This document shows positions 16,582 through 24,728 of a stretch of 60,479 nt of DNA, piece by piece. The stretch is taken from NCBI GenBank assembly GCA_020725665.1, contig DYEO01000074.1:1-60479 (forward strand). The letters are read 5' to 3'. This DNA is from Dethiobacter sp. GTDB lineage: Bacteria; Bacillota; Dethiobacteria; DTU022; UBA8154. The notes under the pieces are model-generated. The model did no database searches. It worked only from the letters and a program-made list of their open reading frames with translations, and was not told the DNA's origin. The position numbers and the translations under genes were made by a program. How positions within the stretch are numbered: position 1 is the stretch's first letter; each line of letters opens with the position of its first letter.

Positions 16582-17871
16582 ATGGAGATTACCATCAGGC
16601 CTGCAGAGAAGATTGAGGGACGCACGAGGATGCCGGGGGATACGGATATTGCGCTGGGAGCCTTGCTTTTATCTTCTTTAAGTGAGGGTACCGTGGAGAT
16701 TGAAGGTATTCCCGAAACGGAGGATACAAGATCCACATTAAACTGTTTAAAGGGGTTAGGCGGAGAATTTGAAGAGATCGGGTTAAAAATAAAAGTTAAG
16801 GGAAAAGGCTTGCGCGGCTTAAAAGAGCCTGACGATGTGCTCGACGCGGGAAAATCGGATACTACGGCACGCCTGCTTACGGGATTGCTGGCCGGCCAGC
16901 CGTTTCACTCCACATTGACCGGAGAGAAGTCCCTTAAAAAATACTCTATGAAAAATGTTACAGAACCCCTGATGCAGATGGGAGCTTCGATCAGCGGCCG
17001 GCATAACGGCGAGCATTTGCCCCTTGCCATCAGGGGATACGACCTGCTTCCTATTAACTATACCCTGCCCGTTGCCTGTTCGCAATTAAAGTCTGCCTTG
17101 CTGACGGCAGCCCTTTACAGCCGGGGTGTAACGGAAATAACCGATCTGTATCATACAAGGGATCATACGGAAAGAGCACTGCGTCACCTCGGTGTGCGGA
17201 TTGAAAAACTGGGGAGACACTACATCAATCTCAAGGGCCCGGTACAACTTAAAGGCGAAAGGTTTTACATTCCCGGAGACATTTCCAGGGCGGCTTTCTT
17301 TATCGTAGCGTCAACACTGGCACCCCGGGGGGAACTGTACCTTGAGGATGTGGGGATTAATCCTTCCCGGGCCGGTATTATCGAAGTGTTGGGAAGGATG
17401 GGAGCGGAAATCCGTTTGGAAAACCGGAGAGAGTACAATAATGAACCGCTGGCTGACCTGGTTGTGAAAGGAGGACGCAAATTAAAGGGAACGGAAATAG
17501 CGGGATCGATGATGCACAGGCTGATCGATGAAATACCGGCTCTTGCGGTGGCGGCCCTTTTTGCGGAAGGAGATACGATTTTAAAAGGCGTCAATACACT
17601 GCAGACGGAAAAATCCGAACGCCTGAGATTGCTTTCCCTTGAACTGCGCAAGATGGGTGCGCTGGTGGAAGAACTGGATGACAGGTTGGTGATCAGGGGT
17701 AACAGTAAACTTTCCGGTGCTCGATGTGAAAGCCACAGCGACCACGCTGTGGCCATGGCCCTGGCAACGGCCGCTCTTTTCGCAGAGGACGAATCGGTTA
17801 TCTATGGGGCTGAGGCCGCCCAGTCTTCCTTCCCCGGGTTTTTTGACGTTATGAACAGGATTGCTTCATAA
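16582..17871 (+). CDS. EPSP synthase (AroA) paralogue lacking most catalytic residues
   Basis: The 429-aa protein aligns along its length with 5-enolpyruvylshikimate-3-phosphate synthase: MPGD start region, TTARLLTGLLAGQPF, LPVACSQLKSALL, GDISRAAFF, MHRLIDEIPALAVAALFAEG, LELRKMGA, SHSDHAVAMALA. Yet key substrate residues are changed. The usual PGDKSISHR reads PGDTDIALG (K22, S23 and R27 lost, E. coli numbering). GNSGTT reads GKSDTT (N94 lost). The R124 region reads KKYSMK. The K-E-S-D-R motif reads E-K-S-E-R, and DHR reads DHA. The catalytic aspartate (D313, in LIDEIP) remains. It may be a non-catalytic or repurposed enolpyruvyl-transferase fold. ATG 16582 fits AAAGG at nine bases; ATG 16573 is too close. 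Control by Phe/Tyr T-boxes still ties it to aromatic amino acids. Confidence 0.8.
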   Translation: MEITIRPAEKIEGRTRMPGDTDIALGALLLSSLSEGTVEIEGIPETEDTRSTLNCLKGLGGEFEEIGLKIKVKGKGLRGLKEPDDVLDAGKSDTTARLLTGLLAGQPFHSTLTGEKSLKKYSMKNVTEPLMQMGASISGRHNGEHLPLAIRGYDLLPINYTLPVACSQLKSALLTAALYSRGVTEITDLYHTRDHTERALRHLGVRIEKLGRHYINLKGPVQLKGERFYIPGDISRAAFFIVASTLAPRGELYLEDVGINPSRAGIIEVLGRMGAEIRLENRREYNNEPLADLVVKGGRKLKGTEIAGSMMHRLIDEIPALAVAALFAEGDTILKGVNTLQTEKSERLRLLSLELRKMGALVEELDDRLVIRGNSKLSGARCESHSDHAVAMALATAALFAEDESVIYGAEAAQSSFPGFFDVMNRIAS

Positions 17872-17884
17872 AATACTGGTATGA

Positions 17885-18000
17885 ATACGGTGATATTTCC
17901 GAAACAAAACTTCTTCGCCCGTGTAGGGGCGGGTCTCTGTGCCCGCCCGAGAGGTTAGTAAATTGCTGAAAACATATTCTCGGGGCATTCTGAATTCTGA
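17885..18000. repeat. Interspersed repeat of about 90 bp, copy 1, interrupted by a GC-rich palindrome
   Basis: The flanks ATACGGTGATATTTCCGAAA, then GAGGTTAGTAAATTGCTG and TATTCTCGGGGCATTCTGAA, recur at 43746-43835. In this copy the 27-base GC palindrome (17923-17949) sits in the middle and is missing from the other copy. This shows nested insertion of one repeat family into another. Confidence 0.8.
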
Positions 18001-18023
18001 CTACCTGAATAGTAACAGAACTA

Positions 18024-18066
18024 TTAAAGGGGCTGTACCAATTGAATATTGGGTCAGCCCCTTTAA
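18024..18066. terminator. Long hairpin between convergent genes
   Basis: TTAAAGGGGCTG and CAGCCCCTTTAA form a perfect 12-bp stem with a 19-base loop, in the gap between the AroA-like gene (plus) and the hydantoinase B gene (minus). T-runs are poor on both sides, so its strength as a bidirectional terminator is uncertain. Confidence 0.5.
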
Positions 18067-18249
18067 AGATTAGACTCTGATATATTTTCTGCGTTGTCGG
18101 GAGGTAGCGAGAAACAGTATACGGATGCCTTGAGAGTGTATGAAGTACAGTGTGCAAATCTAGACTTTAGTTACTTGAACTCATGGTCTGGAGAGCTACA
18201 GATTGAAGATCTTTGGAAAAGGTTACAAGACGAAGCAGAAGTTATATAA
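18067..18249 (+). pseudogene. C-terminal remnant of a nucleotidyltransferase-like protein
   Basis: An open frame without a start reads LSGGSEKQYTDALRVYEVQ, then LDFSYLNSWSGELQIEDLW and a stop. It resembles the conserved tail (GGxVSERQW-x-DVLGVLKVQ, then LDxxYLRxWAxELGVxDL) of small nucleotidyltransferase-like or antitoxin-type proteins as I remember them. Everything upstream is missing and the fragment begins at the edge of a hairpin. It is a gene relic and may mark an old insertion point. Confidence 0.55.
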
Positions 18250-18250
18250 C

Positions 18251-20002
18251 TCACTGCTTTTGATTTTTGCGCATTTGTTCAGTTTCAGGCCAGTTAATTT
18301 TTAAGGTATTCATATCAATATCAATTACTACACCGTAATCTCTCTTCGCACTTTCCAGGGAAAGCAGTTCATTTTTAACATCTTCCAAAACCTTTTCGGG
18401 TGGCCTGGCAAAAGGGTCTCCATACCCCCCTCCACCTGATGAAAAAATTTCGATGATATCACCTTTTTCAGCTTGGATAAAGCAGTTAACATCAAGCCAC
18501 TTTCTTTCACCGTTAGCCTTAATGATATATTGCCTGGTCTTCTGGGCCGGGCTGCCCCCTTCCAGGCCAAAAGGCACAGTTTCATCCCGTACTCCGCTGC
18601 CGAACATGGCAAACGCAACATTGTCCGCAAGGACCTGCCATTTATAATGGACCCCATGACCGCCCCGCCACTGACCCGGTCCGGCATAGTCCTTTATATA
18701 TTCGTAATTTAAAATACGGAAGGGGGTAATTAACTCGTGGAGTTCCGGATCAGGCGCCCTTAGACCGCCTAAAGTGCAAACTGTCCCCATGTGATCCCAT
18801 CCGTCAAAACCATAGGTGGCGCCTCCACCCCCTTTTGACATAAAATGAATATCACTAAAAAATTTTCCTGTTCTGGGGTTAAAACCTCCGCTCGCTGGTG
18901 CCGCCCAACGATTCCAGCCGGCCTGGCTTAAATGGGGAACCGCCTGGGCAAGGGCAAACCAGCCCGCCTCTGTAATGGCTTCACAGGTACACACGGTGCA
19001 TGCGGTAGTTGGCGCAGGTTCCTGCGGATTTAACAACGAACCATAAGGTGCAATGACCGTAACAGGTCTGGTTGAACCCTCATTGATCTTAATTTTCTGC
19101 TCAATCGTAGAAAAGAGAGCAATATTGGAAGAGGAAACAGTATTGGGGTAGGGGCTGTTAAGGAACCCTTTTACCTGGCTATCCGTGGCGCTGTAATCAA
19201 AAATTATCTCTTCGTTATCGACAGTAAGGGCCAGCCGGATGGTAACCAAACGATCCGTATCAATGCCGTCATGGTCAATTTTCCGTTCTGCATAATAAGT
19301 TCCATTGGGGATCTTCCTGATTTCCAGGCGCATCTTTTTTTCATAGACGTCAAAAATTTCGTCGATAACCGTATTTAAAAGATCGATGCCATATTTTTTC
19401 ACCAATGACTGTAAGGCCCGCTCTCCAATGGTAGCGGCGCCGATCTGGCAGAGCAGATCCCCTTCTACAAGAAAAGGAATATGCACATTTATGAGAATTA
19501 GGTCCCATACATCCTGTTGTTTTATACCGCGCTCGTATAGTTTAACGGGGGGAATGCGTAAGGCATCTGTCCAGGCGTCTGTAGCCAGAGGATTATAACC
19601 TCCCACACCTCCCCCACCGACATCGATATGATGTCCTTTAGCCATAGACCAGAATACCAGCTCACCGTGATAAAATACAGGCTTTACCACAGTTATATCC
19701 GGGGGGTGGTTATTCCCCCGATAGGGATCATTCAAGACATAAATGTCTCCTTCATAAATTCTTTCTTTAAAGTGGTCTATAATTGCATGTAAAGCATAAG
19801 GAGCTGCACCGCTCAATACAGGGATATAATCCTTTTGTGCAATCAACCTTCCTCTTTGGTCAAATATTGCCGATACAAAATCACGTGCCTCGCTAAAAAT
19901 AGGAGACCTTGACGTTCGCAGCATCGTTTCACCTATTTCCGCACAAATGGTACTGAAACGGTTGTCCAATACGGAGAATAAAATTGGATCAATATGCGCC
20001 AT
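18251..20002 (-). CDS. Hydantoinase B / oxoprolinase beta-subunit family protein
   Basis: The 583-aa protein shows the HyuB family course: MAHIDPILFSVLDNRFSTIC at the start, NDPYRGNNHPPDITVVKPVF near residue 92, then GGGGVGGYNPLATDAW, PNTVSSSNIALFS and the C-terminal SSGGGGYGDPFARPPEKV loop. Together with HyuA it forms an ATP-dependent cyclic-amide hydrolase (N-methylhydantoinase, 5-oxoprolinase or acetone/acetophenone-carboxylase type). Which one is not decided. The ATG at 20002 overlaps the stop of the upstream hyuA by one base (TGATG) and has GAGGAGG, so the pair is translationally coupled. It ends the minus-strand operon. Confidence 0.87.
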   Translation of the reverse strand: MAHIDPILFSVLDNRFSTICAEIGETMLRTSRSPIFSEARDFVSAIFDQRGRLIAQKDYIPVLSGAAPYALHAIIDHFKERIYEGDIYVLNDPYRGNNHPPDITVVKPVFYHGELVFWSMAKGHHIDVGGGGVGGYNPLATDAWTDALRIPPVKLYERGIKQQDVWDLILINVHIPFLVEGDLLCQIGAATIGERALQSLVKKYGIDLLNTVIDEIFDVYEKKMRLEIRKIPNGTYYAERKIDHDGIDTDRLVTIRLALTVDNEEIIFDYSATDSQVKGFLNSPYPNTVSSSNIALFSTIEQKIKINEGSTRPVTVIAPYGSLLNPQEPAPTTACTVCTCEAITEAGWFALAQAVPHLSQAGWNRWAAPASGGFNPRTGKFFSDIHFMSKGGGGATYGFDGWDHMGTVCTLGGLRAPDPELHELITPFRILNYEYIKDYAGPGQWRGGHGVHYKWQVLADNVAFAMFGSGVRDETVPFGLEGGSPAQKTRQYIIKANGERKWLDVNCFIQAEKGDIIEIFSSGGGGYGDPFARPPEKVLEDVKNELLSLESAKRDYGVVIDIDMNTLKINWPETEQMRKNQKQ

Positions 20003-22110
20003 CAGCTATACCTCCTCAGCGCAGTTATTAAATCCTCAACCTTCTGATCTTTGGGGTGGATAAGATAGTTATCCTGGTGATCACAAACAAGGGAATACTC
20101 TGGTGGAACTAATATTGTTGTAGTAGGTTCTTCAATAATTGCCGGACCATTTAACCTGTTTCCGTATCCCATTTTTAAACCATTGTAAACGGGGACCTCG
20201 ATAAATTGTCTGCCAAAAAAGGCTTGCCTGTACTTTTTCAGTGCTCCCGCAGGGTCCTCCCCTTTAAAAGTTGAGGGTTTAAACGAGGGTTTTTTTGTAA
20301 CCCCCCTGGCGCTTAACCGTAGATTAATAATCTTGGCAGGAGCACCAGGCATGGAATAACCATACAAGCTTTCGTGCTTGTCATGGAATATGCGTAATGT
20401 CTCTAAGAGGACATCCATATCCACCTGGCCCGCAACAGTTTTTATGGGCACTTCCACTTCATTAAACTGCCCTTCGTAACGTATGTCGGCAGAATATTCC
20501 AGGACGATTTTATCTTGCGGAACTCTCTCCTGCTTCAGGGTTTCCATAGCATCCTTTTCCATCTGCTTGAACAAAGAGTTTATTTCTTCAAAGTTAACAT
20601 AGTTAAATGACGAGGTATAAGTTTTAACATAATCGTGGCGTAAGTCAGACATCAACATGCCGGCTGCACAAAAAACAGATGACTCTTTCGGTACAATGAT
20701 TAAAGGAATTTCAAGTTCCCTGGCGATCATCCCTGCATGAAGCGGACCGGCGCCTCCCGCTACAATTATGGCAAATTCCCGGGGATCATAACCGCGGGCA
20801 ACAGAGATAACTCGTAGTTCTGCAGCCATTTTTGCATTGACGATATGGTAAATGCCATATGCCGCATCTACAACATTCATCCCCAATGGATGAGCGATCT
20901 TTCCTTCTATTGCCTCCACAGCGGCTTTGTAATTTAACTTCATTCCGCCGGCGTAAAAATAGTCTATATCCAGATAGCCTAAAACCAGGTTTGCATCAGT
21001 AACGGTAGGCTTTTCTCCGCCTTTGTCATAACATGCCGGTCCGGGATCGGCACCGGCACTCTGCGGGCCAACTTTAAGAATACCACCACTATCTATCCAG
21101 GCGATACTGCCTCCCCCTGCCCCAATCGTGTGCATGTCAATAACAGGCAAAGACAAGCGATGCCCATTAATTGAGGCTTCCGTAGTGACGTTTGGTTTGC
21201 TGTCTTTAATAAGGCATGCATCAAAACTGGTCCCACCCATATCGATAGTAATTATATTTTTTAAAGCGTAAGTAGAAGCATAGTACAACCCTGCAGTTGG
21301 CCCAACAGCAGGACCGGATAAAATGGTGTTGGCGGCAAAACGCATGGCGACCTCCGGAGACATAACTCCTCCGTTGGATTGCATAATTAATAAAGTTCCC
21401 TGAAAGTTGCTGGATCCCAATCGTTCCAGGAGGTTTTGTAAGTACCGCTTTAAAATCGGCCCCAGATAAGCATTTAGTACTACCGTGCTGCTCCGCTCAT
21501 AAAACCTGATTTGGGGTAAAATTTCACTGGAGCATGATACATAGACACCCGGCATCTTCGATTCTAAAATATCTTTAACCTGTTCCTCATGCAAAGAATT
21601 AAAGAAAGAAAATAAAAAGCTAATGCCGATTGCTTCCACATCTTCCTGTGTAAACACGTTAACAGCTTTAATTACATCATCATAGTCTACAGAAAGCAGT
21701 TCTTTGCCTTCACAATCCACCCTTTCTTTAACTGTTTGAATAAGATAACGTGGCACTAAGGGCGGGGGCGGCCCCTGTTTCGTTTCATACTGGTTTTCCT
21801 TTAAGCCACGCCGCATATTTAGGACATCACGGAAACCTTTAGTGGTAACAAATCCTGTTCTGGCGCCGTTACCCGTTAAAACAGCATTAGTCGTGATCGT
21901 TGTCCCATGAACGATAACATCGACATTACTTAAAAAATTATCTATCGTTAACCCTTTGGCTTTTGCCATCAATTCTAAACCGTTAAATATTCCTTGTGAA
22001 GGATCGCTGGGACTGGTCGGAACTTTAAAAATGCGCCTATTACTCTCGCTATCAAGTAAAAGAAAATCTGTAAATGTACCCCCCACATCAATTGCTACTC
22101 TGTAAACCAT
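20002..22110 (-). CDS. Hydantoinase A / oxoprolinase alpha-subunit family protein
   Basis: The protein is 702 aa. The ATPase-fold phosphate loop VAIDVGGTFTDFLLLD is at the N-terminus, followed by VHGTTITTNAVLTGNGA, the second phosphate motif IITIDMGGTSFDACLI near residue 290 and IGAGGGSIAW near 335. A C-terminal domain binds HyuB. The subunit probably phosphorylates the cyclic amide before ring opening. ATG 22110 follows GAAGGGAGA. It lies directly after a response-regulator gene on the same strand, so the two-component system may control it. A paralogue on the plus strand at 30904 shares the overall layout. Confidence 0.87.
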   Translation of the reverse strand: MVYRVAIDVGGTFTDFLLLDSESNRRIFKVPTSPSDPSQGIFNGLELMAKAKGLTIDNFLSNVDVIVHGTTITTNAVLTGNGARTGFVTTKGFRDVLNMRRGLKENQYETKQGPPPPLVPRYLIQTVKERVDCEGKELLSVDYDDVIKAVNVFTQEDVEAIGISFLFSFFNSLHEEQVKDILESKMPGVYVSCSSEILPQIRFYERSSTVVLNAYLGPILKRYLQNLLERLGSSNFQGTLLIMQSNGGVMSPEVAMRFAANTILSGPAVGPTAGLYYASTYALKNIITIDMGGTSFDACLIKDSKPNVTTEASINGHRLSLPVIDMHTIGAGGGSIAWIDSGGILKVGPQSAGADPGPACYDKGGEKPTVTDANLVLGYLDIDYFYAGGMKLNYKAAVEAIEGKIAHPLGMNVVDAAYGIYHIVNAKMAAELRVISVARGYDPREFAIIVAGGAGPLHAGMIARELEIPLIIVPKESSVFCAAGMLMSDLRHDYVKTYTSSFNYVNFEEINSLFKQMEKDAMETLKQERVPQDKIVLEYSADIRYEGQFNEVEVPIKTVAGQVDMDVLLETLRIFHDKHESLYGYSMPGAPAKIINLRLSARGVTKKPSFKPSTFKGEDPAGALKKYRQAFFGRQFIEVPVYNGLKMGYGNRLNGPAIIEEPTTTILVPPEYSLVCDHQDNYLIHPKDQKVEDLITALRRYS

Positions 22111-22178
22111 TTCAATTAAATCTCCCTTCACCCGGGATATCAAAGCGTAAATAAAGAGCAACTACTTTAGTCGACCCT

Positions 22179-22805
22179 TTACCCGCGTGTTTCATTATTC
22201 TCCAGGAAATAGGTAACTGCTTCTGTCCGATTAGTACAGTTTATTTTTGCAAAAATACGGGAGAGGTGGTTTTTAATCGTATGCGTGCTTACAAACAAAT
22301 TATGGGCAATTTCCTTGTTGGTATATCCCGCTGCTACCAAAGAAATAATTTCCTGTTCCCTTGGCGTTAATAATTGCATATTCTTCTCCGAAAGGTCAGG
22401 GAATACGGAGATAATTTTTTTAGTCTTATTTTCACATTCCTTGTCAGCTTGGATAATAGAATTGCATAAAATATCCATATCCGCATCTTTCAGGATATAC
22501 CCACATGCGCCTGCTTCACGGGATTCAAATAAAAGCTTATCCTGGGCATGCATTGTCAACATTAATATATTAACAAAGGGAAGCCGCTTCTTAATAACCC
22601 GGGTGGCTTCAATCCCGCCCATTTTTGGCATTTCAACATCCATTAAGATAATATCAGGTAAATATTCTTCCGCTTTTTGAATTGCTTCGAAACCATTTTT
22701 GGCTACGGCAACCACAGTAAATTCATCTTTTGTCTCCAGGACCCACTTTAATCCCTCACAAAAAATGTTATGGTCATCGACAATCATTATCCTGATCGGA
22801 TCCAA
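22179..22805 (-). CDS. NarL/LuxR-type response regulator
   Basis: The 208-aa protein has a receiver domain (IMIVDDHNIFCEG; phosphoacceptor Asp in IILMDVEMPKMGG near residue 59; TMHAQ and LKDAD) and a C-terminal LuxR helix-turn-helix (LTPREQEIISLVAAGYTNKE and onwards). A TTG at 22805, with GGAAGGTG before it, is preferred. It overlaps the end of the kinase gene by 19 bases. A GTG at 22832 is an alternative. It pairs with the kinase encoded just upstream and precedes hyuAB, which are likely targets. Confidence 0.87.
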   Translation of the reverse strand: MDPIRIMIVDDHNIFCEGLKWVLETKDEFTVVAVAKNGFEAIQKAEEYLPDIILMDVEMPKMGGIEATRVIKKRLPFVNILMLTMHAQDKLLFESREAGACGYILKDADMDILCNSIIQADKECENKTKKIISVFPDLSEKNMQLLTPREQEIISLVAAGYTNKEIAHNLFVSTHTIKNHLSRIFAKINCTNRTEAVTYFLENNETRG

Positions 22806-23899
22806 GGTGACACCTTCCTTCCACTGGAACACTTATTCATGTCATGCTCCCCGTTTTGTAAAGGAACCTTTGTTAAAAGTTTTGTACCACAACCCGGAGC
22901 AGTCTTAACCTGAAAAGAACCACCTAACATTTTCGACCTCTGTTCAATGGAAAAAAGACCAAAGTGACATAAGCCGGTTTTTTCCTTATTCTGAAACTCC
23001 TGATCAAGGTTAAAACCACAACCATTGTCTTCGACGGTTAACGTAGCCTCTTTTTGCGTAATCGCTAAACAAATATTCACTTTAGTCGCATAAGCATGTT
23101 TTTGTATGTTTCTTAATGCTTCTTGTATTACCCGGAAAAAATGTATTTCTACTGCCCGGTTTAATCTTCCATTATATTCCTGCAGATAAAGAGAAACACT
23201 GATCTTATTTTTATTTTCATAGTCTCTAATAAAAGCTTTTAGCGTAGGCATGAATCCGGCTTTCTCTAACCAGAATGAATCCATATCAAAACTTACAAGT
23301 CTACAGTTTTGAATAGTTTTCCGTAACACTTCTTCAATTTCTATTAGTTTTGAGATCACTTTATCATTTATTTTGGTTTTTTTATGTTCACTACTGATCA
23401 TACTTTGGATCATCTGAATACTAATTAATACTACGGCCATGGATTGAACCACATCATCATGTAAGGTTGAGGCAAGGTTTTTTCTCTCATTTTCCTGAGC
23501 AGCCACTACGGCTGCCAGTAAACGCTGCTCACTTTCTGCGTAAATCTTATGGTAATGCTTAAAACGAATTTCCCAAAATTTTTGATATATGGCTCCGATT
23601 ACTTCTGTCATTTCTTCAATAAACATCTCTTCATTATCTTTCTGATCAACGTAGTTTTTTGTAAAATATTTAATAATAATTTTTACTAACTCATTTAAAT
23701 TAACTGCTTCAAAGTTCAAAATTAAAGACCCGTTAGGTTCATCTATCGGCAAAAGTTCAGAGACCAGTTGCTGTACAATTTTTTTTAGTTCGGTATTTTC
23801 TGGAACAGATATTCCAGATGATGTAAATCTTTTATGTAAATGGAATAATTTAACAATATCATGATAATTTTTGGATATTAAAGAGGCTAAATTATTCAA
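22787..23899 (-). CDS. Cytoplasmic NarX-type sensor histidine kinase
   Basis: The 370-aa protein has no membrane segment. An N-terminal helical region (1-120) is followed by a HisKA_3 dimerisation box, ENERKNLASTLHDDVVQSM, with the likely phosphohistidine at H147. The HATPase domain has EALRNIQKHA near 268 and DNGCGF near 304. It starts at a TTG (23899) after AGGAGAG. It is co-oriented and overlapping with the response regulator. The sensor region has no recognised PAS or GAF domain and a soluble ligand seems likely, perhaps a metabolite of the linked hydantoinase pathway. Confidence 0.85.
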   Translation of the reverse strand: MNNLASLISKNYHDIVKLFHLHKRFTSSGISVPENTELKKIVQQLVSELLPIDEPNGSLILNFEAVNLNELVKIIIKYFTKNYVDQKDNEEMFIEEMTEVIGAIYQKFWEIRFKHYHKIYAESEQRLLAAVVAAQENERKNLASTLHDDVVQSMAVVLISIQMIQSMISSEHKKTKINDKVISKLIEIEEVLRKTIQNCRLVSFDMDSFWLEKAGFMPTLKAFIRDYENKNKISVSLYLQEYNGRLNRAVEIHFFRVIQEALRNIQKHAYATKVNICLAITQKEATLTVEDNGCGFNLDQEFQNKEKTGLCHFGLFSIEQRSKMLGGSFQVKTAPGCGTKLLTKVPLQNGEHDMNKCSSGRKVSPWIRSG

Positions 23900-24022
23900 G
23901 AATCATTTCTCTCCTCTTATGTTTCATATGTTCAATATTTAGCGCTGATTGAGGCAACCTGAGCTTCTGCACTTCCATGAATCATCACCTGCTTATCTTC
24001 CAGGGTGTTTTTAAGAAAAATC

Positions 24023-24484
24023 TCACTGGCTTAGCCCGGGAACCGGGCTGTCTTTGCGGTAAACTGTTCCTTCTGCTACAGCAACAAGCTCTCCTTCTTC
24101 TGTTTCCACAGTAATCCTATAAACCCAATTTTGCGTGTAACTTTCTCTTCCCTTCCAATGGCGATCAACTTCTTTCCCGGCTTCACCGGCGCCACGTAAT
24201 TAATATTCATATTCACAGCCAGACTTGTTCACAGCCAGACTTGCCTTTCCATGGGAGTTGCTGGAGGCTGCAAAGGCAGCGTCGGCAAGGGAAAAGATCG
24301 CCCCGCCATGGATCACACCGTGAAAATTAAGCAGCTCCTTCTTAAAAACGGTAGACAGGCGTGCATAGCCGGGCGAAAGCTCTTCTAAAGCGAATCCCAT
24401 GAACTTTGCAAAAGGGTCATTGGAAATGATCTCGAACAACTGCTCATCTCGCGGGTTTCCCTGAGCTTCTTTTTTATCTACCAT
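24023..24484 (-). pseudogene. PaaI-type hotdog thioesterase broken by a 16-bp duplication
   Basis: From ATG 24484 the frame reads a PaaI-like protein: KFMGFALEELSPGYARLSTV, then the active-site stretch NFHGVIHGGAIFSLADAAFA. After GKASLAVN it goes out of frame because CAAGTCTGGCTGTGAA is present twice in tandem at about 24218-24249. Removing one copy restores NMNINYVAPVKPGKKL. A second frame change lies further on, after which VYRITVETEEGELVAVAEGT continues to a stop at 24023. The intact enzyme would have hydrolysed an aryl- or acyl-CoA ester. As it stands the product would be 94 aa. The start has a good AGGAAGG site, so decay is recent, unless the duplication is a sequencing artefact. Confidence 0.8.
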
Positions 24485-24664
24485 TTATGCCTTCCTCCCT
24501 TCCATTTTCCACCCTGTTATAATCAGAGGTTCTATATGCCAATGACGACAGGTGTTCACGGATCTTATTCTTTTAAAATTTTTTTGCTTTAACACATGAT
24601 TGTCGGCTGACAAGGAAAAGCCTGCTACCTATCATTATGCCATTACTCCGCTATCACTGGCAAG

Positions 24665-24700
24665 AAAAAACCGCCCGCTCCCCGACACGGAAAGTGGGCG
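24665..24700 (-). terminator. Intrinsic terminator after the permease gene
   Basis: On the minus strand, CGCCCACT and AGCGGGCG form a stem with one mismatch, followed by GTTTTTTC. It lies about 30 bases after the permease stop and ends the reductase, oxidoreductase and permease operon. Confidence 0.75.
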
Positions 24701-24728
24701 ACGACATTTGTGTTTTACTTTCACGCTG

